Shown: positions 34,015-42,851 of the stretch, one piece after another | How positions within the stretch are numbered: the first letter of the stretch is position 1 | How the letters are laid out: every line of letters begins with the position of its first letter | DNA from: JAKVJE01 sp047722305 | Lineage (GTDB): Bacteria; Actinomycetota; Actinomycetes; Actinomycetales; Microbacteriaceae | Reading direction: 5' to 3' | DNA: 64,000 nucleotides | Assembly (NCBI GenBank): GCA_047722305.1 | Contig: JBDNYM010000001.1 | Location: 91,074-155,073, forward strand | Notes under the pieces: model-generated | The model's database searches: none | Told to the model about the DNA's origin: nothing | The model's input: the letters and a program-made list of their open reading frames with translations, nothing else | Program-made: the position numbers and the translations under genes

Positions 34015-34896
34015 GTGACGAAGCCGATCCGCCGCCGTCCTGCGGTCGAGGCCGACGGGCACCACCGCGACACCGCCTACCCGGAGCTGCCCGAGCCGCT
34101 GCGGGTGCCGGTCTTCGACAACCACACCCACATCGAGATGGTGGACGGCGAGGGACTGTCCGTCGCCGAGCAGCTGCGCCGCGCCACCGCGGTGGGGGTG
34201 CAGGGCATCGTGCAGGTCGGCAACGACGTGCCCACCAGCGAGTGGTCGGCCGAGCAGGCGGCGGCCGAGCCGCGCATCCTGGCCGCCGTGGCGCTGCATC
34301 CGACCGTCGCCGCCCGGGCCGTGCACGCCGGCACCCTCGACGCGGACCTGGAGCGCATCTTCGAGCTGTCCGGCCAGCCGCGGGTGCGGGCCATCGGCGA
34401 GACCGGCCTCGACTGGCACGAGTGCGCCGACGGCGACCGCGACCTGCAGCGGCGCTCGTTCCTGGCCCACATCGAGATGGCCAAGCTGCGCGGCAAGGCG
34501 ATGCAGATCCACGACCGCGACGCCCACGCGGACGTGGTGGAGGCGCTGCTGCGCAACGGCGCCCCCGAGCGCACGGTGTTCCACTGCTTCTCCGGCGACG
34601 AGGACCTCGCTCGCATCTGCGCCGAGCACGGCTGGTACCTGTCGTTCTCGGGGACGGTGTCGTTCAAGAACGCCGAGAACGTGCGCCGGGCGCTGCGCGT
34701 CGCCCCCCGCGAGCTGATCCTGGTCGAGACCGACGCGCCGTTCCTGGCCCCGCACCCGCTGCGCGGCCGCCCCAATGCCCCCTACCTCATCCCGGTCACC
34801 CTGCGGTCGATGGCGGCCACGCTGGGGGACGACGTGGACGCGCTCGCCGCCCAGATCGTGCGTAACACCGAGACCGTCTACGGCTCGTGGACGTGA
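34015..34896 (+). CDS. TatD-family metal-dependent hydrolase
   Basis: A 293-residue TatD DNase-type amidohydrolase. Metal ligands appear in FDNHTHIEM, the glutamate of IGETGLDW, HDRDAHADV, FHCFSGDED and the final ETDAPFLAP. Family members have 3'-5' exonuclease activity. It is four bases after metG and overlaps rsmA by 10 bp, the order found in many bacteria. Confidence 0.92.
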   Translation: MTKPIRRRPAVEADGHHRDTAYPELPEPLRVPVFDNHTHIEMVDGEGLSVAEQLRRATAVGVQGIVQVGNDVPTSEWSAEQAAAEPRILAAVALHPTVAARAVHAGTLDADLERIFELSGQPRVRAIGETGLDWHECADGDRDLQRRSFLAHIEMAKLRGKAMQIHDRDAHADVVEALLRNGAPERTVFHCFSGDEDLARICAEHGWYLSFSGTVSFKNAENVRRALRVAPRELILVETDAPFLAPHPLRGRPNAPYLIPVTLRSMAATLGDDVDALAAQIVRNTETVYGSWT

Positions 34897-35900
34897 CCGG
34901 CGATCCCGAGGACGACGGGCACGGGCTCGGAGGGGGCCTCGCGGCTCCCGGCGTGCGGCTGCTGGGCCCCGCCGAGATCCGGGCGCTCGCCGGCGACCTC
35001 GCTCTGCGCCCCGCCAAGCGGCTGGGGCAGAACTTCATGCACGACGCGAACACGGTGCGGCGCATCGTGCGCCTCGCCGGCGTGCAGCCGTCCGACCGGG
35101 TCGTCGAGGTCGGCCCCGGCCTGGGATCGCTGACCCTCGGCCTGCTGGAGGCGGGCGCCCGGGTCACGGCGGTCGAGATCGACCCGCGACTGGCGGCGCG
35201 GCTGCCCGCCACCGCCGCCGGGCGGGCGGGCGCAGCGGCGGCGCGGCTGCGGGTGGTGACCGCGGACGCGCTGCAGGTCGGCGCCGCCGAGCTGGGTCCC
35301 GGGGAGGGCGCGGTCCCGGACGGCGGTGCGGCATCAGCGGATGGAACCGTGCCGGAGCGCGCGCTGCCTGCCGATGGGATCCCCGCACCCGGCCCCGCCG
35401 GCCCATCCCCGCTGCGCCTGGTGGCGAACCTGCCCTACAACGTGGCGGTGCCCATCCTGCTGCACCTGCTGGCGGCGGAGCCCGCGATCGCGACCGTGCT
35501 GGTGCTGGTGCAGCGCGAGGTCGCTGAGCGGGTGGCGGCGGTACCGGGGTCGAAGACGTACGGCGTGCCGAGCGCGAAAGCCGCCTGGTACGGCCCGTGG
35601 ACGCTGGCCGGCCGGGTGCCGCGCGGCGTGTTCTGGCCGGAGCCCCGGGTCGACTCGGCGCTGCTGCGGCTGGAGGCGCGGCGCGATGCCGGGGCGCCGT
35701 CTGAGCGCGAGGCGGTGTTCGCCCTGATCGACGCGGCGTTCGCGGAGCGCCGGAAGACGCTGCGCCGGGCGCTGTCCGCCTGGGCGGGGTCCGGTCCCGC
35801 GGCCGAGCGGCGGCTGCGCGCGGCGGGCATCGACCCGTCGGCGCGCGCCGAGCAGCTGCAGCTGGACGACTACCGCCGCCTGGCCGCGGTCGATGGCTGA
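34887..35900 (+). CDS. rsmA: 16S rRNA dimethyladenosine transferase RsmA (KsgA)
   Basis: A 337-residue SAM-dependent enzyme that dimethylates two adenosines near the 3' end of 16S rRNA. Motifs: RLGQNFMHDANTVRRI, VVEVGPGLGSLT and the catalytic NLPY (residues 181-184). Residues about 131-174 are a Gly/Pro/Ala-rich insertion between the DAL strand and VANLPY, making it longer than the usual 270-290 residues. The GTG start overlaps the tatD gene. Confidence 0.93.
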   Translation: MDVTGDPEDDGHGLGGGLAAPGVRLLGPAEIRALAGDLALRPAKRLGQNFMHDANTVRRIVRLAGVQPSDRVVEVGPGLGSLTLGLLEAGARVTAVEIDPRLAARLPATAAGRAGAAAARLRVVTADALQVGAAELGPGEGAVPDGGAASADGTVPERALPADGIPAPGPAGPSPLRLVANLPYNVAVPILLHLLAAEPAIATVLVLVQREVAERVAAVPGSKTYGVPSAKAAWYGPWTLAGRVPRGVFWPEPRVDSALLRLEARRDAGAPSEREAVFALIDAAFAERRKTLRRALSAWAGSGPAAERRLRAAGIDPSARAEQLQLDDYRRLAAVDG

Positions 35901-35984
35901 GCTGAACTGCGCAGGCCATGAGGCCGCTGGGGCGGCTCGTACTGCCAACTCTGACGAGCATATTGCGCTCTGTGACGGTCCGGC

Positions 35985-36013
35985 TTGGCCCTGGCCCCGA
36001 CGCTCCCTAGCGT
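35985..36013 (+). promoter_or_regulatory. metY-metA promoter candidate
   Basis: TTGGCC (35985-35990), 17-bp spacer, TAGCGT (36008-36013), leaving a leader of about 50 nt before metY. No riboswitch fold is apparent. Confidence 0.35.
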
Positions 36014-36068
36014 CGTGGTCATCGAATCGTCGCGGGTGCGAGGCCCGGGTCCGGAAAGGGATGCAGAC

Positions 36069-37364
36069 ATGAGTGAGACCCCCAGAGCGTGGAAGTTCGA
36101 CACTTTGCAGGTGCAGGCCGGGCAGGAGGAGCCCGACCCGGCCACCGGCGCCCGGGCCGTGCCGATCTACCAGACCACGTCCTTCGTCTTCAAGGACACC
36201 ACCCAGGCGGAGGAGCGCTTCGCGCTGAAGGATCCGGGCAACATCTACGCCCGCCTGACCAACCCCACCACCGACGTGTTCGAGAAGCGCGTCGCCGCCC
36301 TGGAGGGCGGCACCGCGGCCCTCGGCGTGGCGTCGGGCGCGGCGGCCGTCACCTACGCCATCCTGAACGTGGCCGGCGCCGGCGACGACATCGTCGCGGC
36401 CAGCACCCTCTACGGCGGCACCTACAACCTCCTCAACGAGACCCTGCCCCGCTACGGCATCACCACCCACTTCGTCGACCCGGACGACCCGCAGAACTTC
36501 GAGCAGGCCATCACCCCCGACACCAAGGCGATCTATTACGAGAGCCTGGGCAACCCGGGCATCAACGTCATCGACTTCGACGCCGTGGGCGAGATCGCCA
36601 AGGCGCATCACCTGCCGGTGATCGTCGACAGCACCTTCGCCACGCCGTACCTGTTCCGGCCGTTCGAGCACGGGGCCAACGTGGTGGTGCACTCGGCCAC
36701 CAAGTTCATCGGCGGCCACGGCGCGGCCATCGGCGGCGTCATCGTCGACGGCGGCAACTTCGACTGGTCGCAGGGCGACTACCCGGGCTTCAGCGAGCCC
36801 GACCCCAGCTACCACGGCATCAAGTTCGCCGACCTGGGGCCGGTCGCGTTCGTGACCAAGATCCGCGCCCAGCTGCTGCGCGACACCGGCGCCACCCAGG
36901 CGCCGTTCACGTCGTTCCTGTACATCCTGTCGCTGGAGTCGCTGTCGCTGCGCGTCGCCAAGCACGTGTCCAACACGGAGAAGGTCGTCGACTTCCTGGT
37001 CCACCATCCCAAGGTCGCCTCGGTGAGCTACCCGGGCCTGCCCGACAGCCCGTACCACGAGCTCGCCCAGAAGTACTTCCCGAAGGGCGTCGGCTCGATC
37101 TTCACCTTCGCGGTGAAAGGCGACGTCGACCACGCCAAGTCGTTCATCGACCACCTGCAGCTGTTCTCGCAGCTGGCCAACGTGGCCGACGCGAAGTCGC
37201 TGGTCATCCACCCGTCCACCACCACCCACCAGCAGCTCACCCCCGAAGAGCAGCAGGAAGCCGGGTTCGGGCCGGAGACCATCCGCCTCTCGATCGGCCT
37301 GGAGGACCCGGACGACATCATCTGGGACCTCGACCAGGCGCTCAACGCCGCCATCCCCGACTGA
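36069..37364 (+). CDS. metY: O-acetylhomoserine aminocarboxypropyltransferase (sulfhydrylase)
   Basis: A 431-residue PLP enzyme of the Cys/Met metabolism family. It makes homocysteine directly from O-acetylhomoserine and sulfide. The PLP-binding Lys212 lies in VHSATKFIGGHG, and the phosphate/cofactor motifs (ARLTNPTTD, ASTLYGGTYN) match MetY rather than MetB. The adjacent MetA (19 bp downstream) supplies the substrate, so the pair forms the direct sulfhydrylation route to methionine. Confidence 0.95.
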   Translation: MSETPRAWKFDTLQVQAGQEEPDPATGARAVPIYQTTSFVFKDTTQAEERFALKDPGNIYARLTNPTTDVFEKRVAALEGGTAALGVASGAAAVTYAILNVAGAGDDIVAASTLYGGTYNLLNETLPRYGITTHFVDPDDPQNFEQAITPDTKAIYYESLGNPGINVIDFDAVGEIAKAHHLPVIVDSTFATPYLFRPFEHGANVVVHSATKFIGGHGAAIGGVIVDGGNFDWSQGDYPGFSEPDPSYHGIKFADLGPVAFVTKIRAQLLRDTGATQAPFTSFLYILSLESLSLRVAKHVSNTEKVVDFLVHHPKVASVSYPGLPDSPYHELAQKYFPKGVGSIFTFAVKGDVDHAKSFIDHLQLFSQLANVADAKSLVIHPSTTTHQQLTPEEQQEAGFGPETIRLSIGLEDPDDIIWDLDQALNAAIPD

Positions 37365-37383
37365 CCGGAGGGTCGTGCCGAGC

Positions 37384-38337
37384 ATGCCGATCACCGTTCC
37401 CGTCGGCCTCCCGGCCGTCGAGACCCTGCGTCAGGAGAACATTTTCACCATCACCGAGGACCGCGCCCGCAGCCAGGACATCCGCCCGCTGCGCATCGCC
37501 ATCCTCAACCTGATGCCGACGAAGGTGGCCACTGAGACGCAGCTGCTGCGGCTGCTCGGCAACTCGCCCCTGCAGGTGGACGTCGAGCTGCTGCAGACGG
37601 CGACCCACACCGCCGCGCACGTCTCGGCCGAGTACCTGCTGCGGTTCTACCGGACGTTCGATCAGGTCGCCTCCGAGCGGTTCGACGGGCTCATCATCAC
37701 CGGTGCGCCCGTCGAGCGGCTGGACTTCGAGGAGGTCGACTACTGGCCGGAACTCACCGGCATCCTCGACTGGGCGGATGCGAACGTCTGGTCGACGCTG
37801 CACATCTGCTGGGGTGCGCAGGCGGGGCTGTACCACCGGTTCGGCATCGAGAAGCACGAGCTGCCGGCCAAGCTGGCCGGGGTCTTCGAGCACACGGTGG
37901 TCGACCCTCGGCACCCGCTGTTCCGCGGCTTCGACGACCGTTTCCGCGCCCCGCACTCGCGCTACACCACCGTCGAGCGGGCCGACGTGGACGCCGTGCC
38001 CGGACTGCGGGTGCTGTCGGTCTCCGACGAGGCGGGCGTGTACGCCGCCGCCGCTGAGGACGGCCGGCAGGTGTACCTGACCGGGCACTCCGAGTACGAC
38101 CGGGGCACCCTCGACGCCGAGTACCACCGCGACCTCGCCGCCGGGCTCGACCCGGCCATCCCCGCGCACTACTACCCGGAGGACGATCCGTCCCGGCCGC
38201 CCCTGCTCACCTGGCGGTCGGGTGCGCAGCTGCTGTTCCAGAACTGGCTCAACTACTTCGTCTACCAGGAGACCCCGTACGACCAGGCGGGCGGCGGGGC
38301 CGGTGGGCAGCCCGGGGAGCCTCGCGCTGCAGCCTGA
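37384..38337 (+). CDS. metA: Homoserine O-acetyltransferase (MetA type)
   Basis: A 317-residue enzyme of the MetA family with catalytic Cys142 (ICWGAQAG) and the His/Glu pair of GHSEYD. Residue 111 is Glu (TGAPVERLDF). In this family Glu111 is associated with acetyl-CoA and Gly111 with succinyl-CoA, so acetylation is predicted despite the common succinyltransferase annotation. This fits the upstream O-acetylhomoserine-using MetY. ATG 37384 gives the canonical MPITVP start and exact family numbering; GGAGGG lies upstream. Confidence 0.93.
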   Translation: MPITVPVGLPAVETLRQENIFTITEDRARSQDIRPLRIAILNLMPTKVATETQLLRLLGNSPLQVDVELLQTATHTAAHVSAEYLLRFYRTFDQVASERFDGLIITGAPVERLDFEEVDYWPELTGILDWADANVWSTLHICWGAQAGLYHRFGIEKHELPAKLAGVFEHTVVDPRHPLFRGFDDRFRAPHSRYTTVERADVDAVPGLRVLSVSDEAGVYAAAAEDGRQVYLTGHSEYDRGTLDAEYHRDLAAGLDPAIPAHYYPEDDPSRPPLLTWRSGAQLLFQNWLNYFVYQETPYDQAGGGAGGQPGEPRAAA

Positions 38338-38387
38338 ACCGGGTACCGGGCGGGCAGCCCACAGAAGCTGTCGGACTCGCTGCCGTT

Positions 38388-38468
38388 CTGCCAGCCTCGC
38401 AGCCGTTCTGCCAGCGAGCGTGTCTCCCGTGGCAGAATCCCCGATTTTCGGCTGATTCACCGTTGCGC
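38388..38468 (+). repeat. Dispersed intergenic repeat, copy B
   Basis: First of two copies after metA. It holds TTCTGCCA and TGGCAGAA as a perfect inverted repeat about 16 bp apart, followed by GGCTGATTCACCG and TGCGC. It matches copy C at all conserved blocks with a few substitutions. Confidence 0.8.
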
Positions 38469-38503
38469 GCCCGTCCCGCCAGCGCCTCAGTCACACCGCC
38501 GTT

Positions 38504-38586
38504 CTGCCAGCCTCGCAGCCGTTCTGCCAGCGAGCGTGCCTCCCGTGGCAGAGTCCCCGACTTTCGGCTGATTCACCGCTGCGCAG
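38504..38586 (+). repeat. Dispersed intergenic repeat, copy C
   Basis: Second tandem copy, 116 bp after copy B. Conserved blocks are CTGCCAGCCTCGCAGCCG, TTCTGCCAGCGAGCGTG, TGGCAGA and GGCTGATTCACCG. The DNA between the copies is not conserved. Confidence 0.8.
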
Positions 38587-38613
38587 CAACCCCGCCCCAA
38601 AACCCGGGGCGGC

Positions 38614-38619
38614 TACCCT
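38614..38619 (+). promoter_or_regulatory. -10 box of leaderless NYN gene
   Basis: TACCCT, 7 nt before GTG 38627. Confidence 0.4.
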
Positions 38620-38626
38620 AGGGGCC

Positions 38627-39610
38627 GTGACTACCAACACCCCAGCTTCCATCAGCGACGACCGCGTGGCCGTCTACGTCGACTTCGACAACGTCATCAT
38701 CTCCCGCCGCGACCAGGCCTCCCGCCACCCGGGCGTGGACGCCAACGTCGACGTGGACGCGATTCTCGACTTCGCTTCGTCCTACGGCACCCTCACCACG
38801 AGTCGCGCCTACGCCGACTGGTCGCGCACCGAGACGATGAGCTACCGCGAGCGGCTGCTCAGTCGCGCCGTCGACACCATCCAGATGTTCACCACCTCCG
38901 GCAAGATCAAGAACGCCGCCGATATCCGTCTGTCGATCGACGTGATCGAGGACCTCTTCCTGCTGCACGACCTCACGCACGTCGTGATCGTGGCCGGCGA
39001 CTCCGACTACATCCCGCTCGCGCAGCGGGTGAAGCGCATGGGCCGGCGCGTGATCGGCATCGGGGTGGCGGGTTCCACCAGCCGCATGCTGGCCGCCGCC
39101 TGCGACGAGTTCTACGACTACGACGAACTGCCCGGGCTGCACACGGAGGGTGACGAGGACGAGGATGAGGCCGAGGCCGCCGAGCTGGGGGCGGAGGCCG
39201 AGTCGGAGGCGGCCGCCCCGAAGGCCGCGCGCCGCCGGTCGGGCCGCGCCCGCCGCGCGGCCGGCGGCCCGGAGCCCGCCGAGCCCGCCAAGGAGTCCGC
39301 GCCCGCGGAGCCGGAGCCGGAACGGGATGCCGGTCGCCGGGAGCGCTCGGGGTCGAACGGGTCCATCTCGAAGTCCCGTGCGACCCAGCTGCTGCTGCGG
39401 GCGCTCACGTATTCCACCTCGAAGACCGAGCAGGAGTGGCACGACGCGTCCGAGGTGAAGAGCCAGGTGCTGCGCATGGAGCCGGCGTTCCAGGAGTCCG
39501 CGCTCGGCTTCGGCAGCTTCACCGCCTTCGTGAAGTCGCGCGGCGGCCTGGTGGAGATGCGGGACGACGGCAACCAGCGGCTGCTGCGCCTGCGCGAGCA
39601 GGGGCGCTGA
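38627..39610 (+). CDS. NYN-domain nuclease with C-terminal LOTUS/OST-HTH domain
   Basis: A 327-residue protein. The N-terminal NYN (PIN-like, LabA/DUF88) domain carries the acidic metal site: Asp19 and Asp21 in VYVDFDNVI, Asp99, Asp105 and Asp125/127 in VAGDSDYIPLAQ. An acidic and then Ala/Arg-rich linker (about residues 155-250) leads to a LOTUS/OST-HTH-type RNA-binding domain (ATQLLLRALTYS ... FTAFVKSRGGLVEM). An RNA-cleaving role is expected from the family. The GTG start is supported by the TACCCT box. Confidence 0.85.
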   Translation: MTTNTPASISDDRVAVYVDFDNVIISRRDQASRHPGVDANVDVDAILDFASSYGTLTTSRAYADWSRTETMSYRERLLSRAVDTIQMFTTSGKIKNAADIRLSIDVIEDLFLLHDLTHVVIVAGDSDYIPLAQRVKRMGRRVIGIGVAGSTSRMLAAACDEFYDYDELPGLHTEGDEDEDEAEAAELGAEAESEAAAPKAARRRSGRARRAAGGPEPAEPAKESAPAEPEPERDAGRRERSGSNGSISKSRATQLLLRALTYSTSKTEQEWHDASEVKSQVLRMEPAFQESALGFGSFTAFVKSRGGLVEMRDDGNQRLLRLREQGR

Positions 39611-39660
39611 TCCGCCGGGACGTCCTTCCCCTTCTCGACCGTTCCCCCCGCGCCCTCTCG

Positions 39661-39687
39661 GCCGCGGCGTCGCCACTTACCCGCGGC
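39661..39687 (+). terminator. Hairpin between the NYN gene and the rha operon
   Basis: GCCGCG (39661-39666) pairs with CGCGGC (39682-39687). Weak terminator candidate without a T tract. Confidence 0.3.
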
Positions 39688-39737
39688 GCCTGTTCCGCCC
39701 ACTGAATTGGCAGAATAGGTGTCGCGGGTATATCTTT

Positions 39738-39766
39738 TTGTCGTTAGCAATTATGTAGTCAATATC
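39738..39766 (+). promoter_or_regulatory. AT-rich promoter/operator region of the rha operon
   Basis: The stretch 39712-39780 is strikingly AT-rich for this genome. TTGTCG (39738-39743), a 17-bp spacer and AATATC (39761-39766) are a possible promoter. The spacer region TTAGCAATTATGTAGTC may hold a regulator site. Confidence 0.35.
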
Positions 39767-39796
39767 TTTTTTCGAGAGCACTGTCGGAGGTGCGCG

Positions 39797-40174
39797 ATGA
39801 CTGCCGTCACAGACCCGGCTCGGAAACTCATCGACCTGCTTGATCGGTCTGATCAGGCCGCGCCGACCCGCTCGTGCTTCCTGCTCCGGGTGCGGCCCGA
39901 CCGGCTGACGGAGTACGTCGAGGCCCACCAGCACGTCTGGCCGGAGATGCGCGCGGCACTCAGTGCGGCCGGTTGGCGCAACTACTCGCTCTTCCTGGAT
40001 GCGGCCACCGGCACCGTGGTCGGGTACTTCGAAGCCGAGGACGCGGAGCAGGCCCGCCGTGCGATCGCGGCGACGGAGACGAACGCCCGCTGGCAGGCCG
40101 CGATGCGTGACTACTTCGTCCCGCCTGACGGGGGATCGGACCACATCCTGCCGCAGTACTTCTACCTTCCCTGA
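39797..40174 (+). CDS. rhaM: L-rhamnose mutarotase
   Basis: A 125-residue dimeric ferredoxin-like enzyme that interconverts the anomers of L-rhamnose. The pattern FLLRVRPDRLTEYVEAHQHVWPEM (catalytic His region), NYSLFLD and LPQYFYLP is typical of the family. GGAGG lies six bases before the ATG. It is the first gene of the rhamnose operon. Confidence 0.92.
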   Translation: MTAVTDPARKLIDLLDRSDQAAPTRSCFLLRVRPDRLTEYVEAHQHVWPEMRAALSAAGWRNYSLFLDAATGTVVGYFEAEDAEQARRAIAATETNARWQAAMRDYFVPPDGGSDHILPQYFYLP

Positions 40175-40241
40175 ATCACTGGTTCACACGAATGCTTGCC
40201 GGGCGGCGGAGCCCGGCGGAACACACAGTGGAGATGAGAAC

Positions 40242-41582
40242 ATGTCAATGAGGACGCATCACCTGACGGGATGGAAGGCGACCGCGGCCGTCTCGATGTC
40301 GAACTACATCGATTCCGGCTCGATCATCGCGATCGCCACGTCGCTCGGGTTCTGGGGATCCGCGTACTTCCCGAACGACAACGGGAGCATCGCCGGGCTG
40401 CTGGCAGCGTTCAGCTCGAACGCGTTCGGCGCCGCGATCGGCGCGCTCATCGGCGGCCCGTTGTGCGATCGGTACGGGCGCAAATTCATCTACACCTATG
40501 ATCTGCTGGTCTATGCGATCGGCGGCCTGCTCGTCACCTTCGCGGGCAGTCTGGCGATGCTGTTCGTCGGCTTCATCGTCATCGGCCTCGCCGTCGGAGC
40601 GTCGGTTCCCGCCGGCTGGACGTACATCGCCGAATTCGCTCCGGCAGACAAGCGTGGGCGCCATGTCGGGGCGACGCAGCTGGCATGGTCGTTCGGCCCG
40701 TTCATCGGATTCGGCCTGGCCGCAGCTCTGGCCCCGCTCGGGCTCCTCGGCAGCCGGATCATCTTCGCGCACCTCGTCGTGATCGCCCTCGTCACCTGGT
40801 ACATCCGGCAGGGACTGGACGAATCCGAGAAATGGACGGCGGCGAAGGGCGGCGCGAAGTCGCCGGCGCTGTCGACGTGGGCCTCGTTCCGCGCCCTGTT
40901 CAGCCGGAAGGTGAACATCACCGCGCTGATCTTCCTCGCCGCCATCTACACGCTCTGGAATCTGGCCGCCAGCCAGAACGGCATCTTCCTGCCGACCATC
41001 CTGCAGCACATGAGCTACAGCACCATCGCGGCGGACCTGTTCTCGATGCTCTCCTGGGGCGTGGTCATCGTCTCGACGATCGTGTTCATGCTGCTCGTGG
41101 ACAAGGTGTCGTACCGGTGGCACTACTGCGTGGGCGGGGCTCTGGCCGTCGTCTCATGGGTCGTGCTGGTGTTCGGTTCGCCGACCGCTGCACTCACGGC
41201 GTTCGCCTACACGATCATCTGGGGCCTCTCGGCGGGGCCATCGGCGCAGGCGTTCTACTCAGTCTGGTCCCCGGAGCTGTTCGCCACCCGATATCGGGCC
41301 GGTGCCCAGGGGATCGTGTTCTTCATGGTGCGTCTGGCCAGCGGGCTCATCTCGCTGATCTTCCCGGTCATCCTGAAAGGCCCGAACGGGCTGCTGATCG
41401 ACGGGCTGATCCTGATCGGATGCCTGGCGGCGGCCACGCTGATCGGCACGATCTGGACGCCCCGGACCCAGGGCAAGACACTCGACCGGATCGAGCAGGA
41501 GCGCTACGGCGAAGTGCTCGATCTCGCTGATACCGGTCAGGACGGCCCCAGCCCCGAACCCGAACCCGCCCGGGTACCCTGA
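40242..41582 (+). CDS. MFS transporter, probable L-rhamnose carrier
   Basis: A 446-residue sugar-porter-like MFS protein with 12 predicted helices. GGPLCDRYGRKFIYTYDL is the motif-A loop after helix 2, and PAGWTYIAEFAPADKRGRH follows helix 4 as in sugar porters. Its place between rhaM and rhaI points to L-rhamnose import. The gene is unrelated to the E. coli RhaT family. GGAG precedes the start. Confidence 0.82.
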   Translation: MSMRTHHLTGWKATAAVSMSNYIDSGSIIAIATSLGFWGSAYFPNDNGSIAGLLAAFSSNAFGAAIGALIGGPLCDRYGRKFIYTYDLLVYAIGGLLVTFAGSLAMLFVGFIVIGLAVGASVPAGWTYIAEFAPADKRGRHVGATQLAWSFGPFIGFGLAAALAPLGLLGSRIIFAHLVVIALVTWYIRQGLDESEKWTAAKGGAKSPALSTWASFRALFSRKVNITALIFLAAIYTLWNLAASQNGIFLPTILQHMSYSTIAADLFSMLSWGVVIVSTIVFMLLVDKVSYRWHYCVGGALAVVSWVVLVFGSPTAALTAFAYTIIWGLSAGPSAQAFYSVWSPELFATRYRAGAQGIVFFMVRLASGLISLIFPVILKGPNGLLIDGLILIGCLAAATLIGTIWTPRTQGKTLDRIEQERYGEVLDLADTGQDGPSPEPEPARVP

Positions 41583-41669
41583 GCCACTCCCAGCCGGGTC
41601 GCGGCTCAACGGTGTGCCACGACCCATCCCATTCGCAATCCGATTCAGGAAGAAAGAAGCGCATCCATC

Positions 41670-42851
41670 ATGGCCACATTGCACGATCTCGGAGACGACG
41701 CGCGGCGCGTGCTCAGCGGGCAGACCCTGGAACTCGCCAGCTGGGCGTTCGGCAACGCCGGAACGCGATTCAAGGTGTACTCGACGCCCGGGACTCCGAG
41801 GACTCCGTACGAGAAGGTGGAGGATGCGGCGCAGGTGCAGCGTTACACCGGCGTCACCCCCCGGTTGTCGCTGCACATCCCCTGGGATGAGACGGCCGAC
41901 TTCCGGGAGCTGGCCGCCTTCGCCCGCGACCACGGGGTGCAGCTGGGAAACGTGAACTCCAATGTGTTCCAGGACGACGCCTATAAATTCGGATCGCTGT
42001 GCAATTCCGATCCGGCGATCCGGCGCCAGGCGATCGACGCTCACCGGCACTGCATCGATGTCATGGATCAGATCGGCTCCGACACACTGAAGATCTGGCT
42101 CGGGGACGGCACCAACTACCCGGGGCAGGACTCCATCTCGGCGCGGCAGGATCGTCTGCACGAGTCGCTGGCGGAGATCTATGCCGCCCTCGGCCCGGAT
42201 CAGAAGCTGCTGCTCGAGTACAAGTTCTTCGAGCCGGCCTTCTACCACACCGACGTTCCAGACTGGGGGACGGCGCTGCTCCAGGTGCAGGCGCTGGGCG
42301 ATCGCGCCGTCGTCTGCCTCGACACCGGGCACCACGCGCCCGGAACCAACGTCGAGTTCATCGTCGTGCAGCTGCTGCGCGCCGGCCGACTCGGGGCGTT
42401 CGACTTCAACTCGCGCTTCTACGCCGACGACGACCTCATGGTGGGCGCCGCCGACCCCTTCCAGCTGTTCCGCATCGTCGATCAGCTGGCGTCCCTCGGA
42501 GCGCTCGATCCCGAGACGTCGAGCGTGAACCTCATGCTCGATCAGTGCCACCAGCTCGAGCCGAAGATCCCGGGTGAGATTCGCTCGGCGCTGAACGTCC
42601 AGGAGGCCACGGCCAAAGCGCTGCTCGTCGACCGGGGCGCGCTCGCTGCCGCACAGCGGGAGCACGACGTCCTCGGCGCCAACGCGGTGCTCATGGACGC
42701 GTACAACACGGACGTCCGGCCGCTGCTGGCCGAGCTGCGCGAGCAGAAGGGCCTCGACCCCGACCCCTACGGGGCCTTCCTCAGGTCCGACTACCAGGAG
42801 AAGGCCGCAGCCGAGCGCGTCGGCGGTCAGCAGGCCAGCTGGGGCGCGTGA
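41670..42851 (+). CDS. rhaI: L-rhamnose isomerase (RhaI type)
   Basis: A 393-residue TIM-barrel isomerase converting L-rhamnose to L-rhamnulose. It belongs to the RhaI group rather than E. coli RhaA. Metal/substrate residues lie in LLEYKFFEPAFY, CLDTGHHAPGTN and DFNSRFYADDDLMVG. The stop overlaps the GTG start of rhaB. Confidence 0.92.
   Translation: MATLHDLGDDARRVLSGQTLELASWAFGNAGTRFKVYSTPGTPRTPYEKVEDAAQVQRYTGVTPRLSLHIPWDETADFRELAAFARDHGVQLGNVNSNVFQDDAYKFGSLCNSDPAIRRQAIDAHRHCIDVMDQIGSDTLKIWLGDGTNYPGQDSISARQDRLHESLAEIYAALGPDQKLLLEYKFFEPAFYHTDVPDWGTALLQVQALGDRAVVCLDTGHHAPGTNVEFIVVQLLRAGRLGAFDFNSRFYADDDLMVGAADPFQLFRIVDQLASLGALDPETSSVNLMLDQCHQLEPKIPGEIRSALNVQEATAKALLVDRGALAAAQREHDVLGANAVLMDAYNTDVRPLLAELREQKGLDPDPYGAFLRSDYQEKAAAERVGGQQASWGA

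Noticed and set aside
35901..36068. A SAM riboswitch before metY
   Set aside because: The predicted leader is only about 50 nt, and no conserved SAM-I or SAM-IV core was visible.
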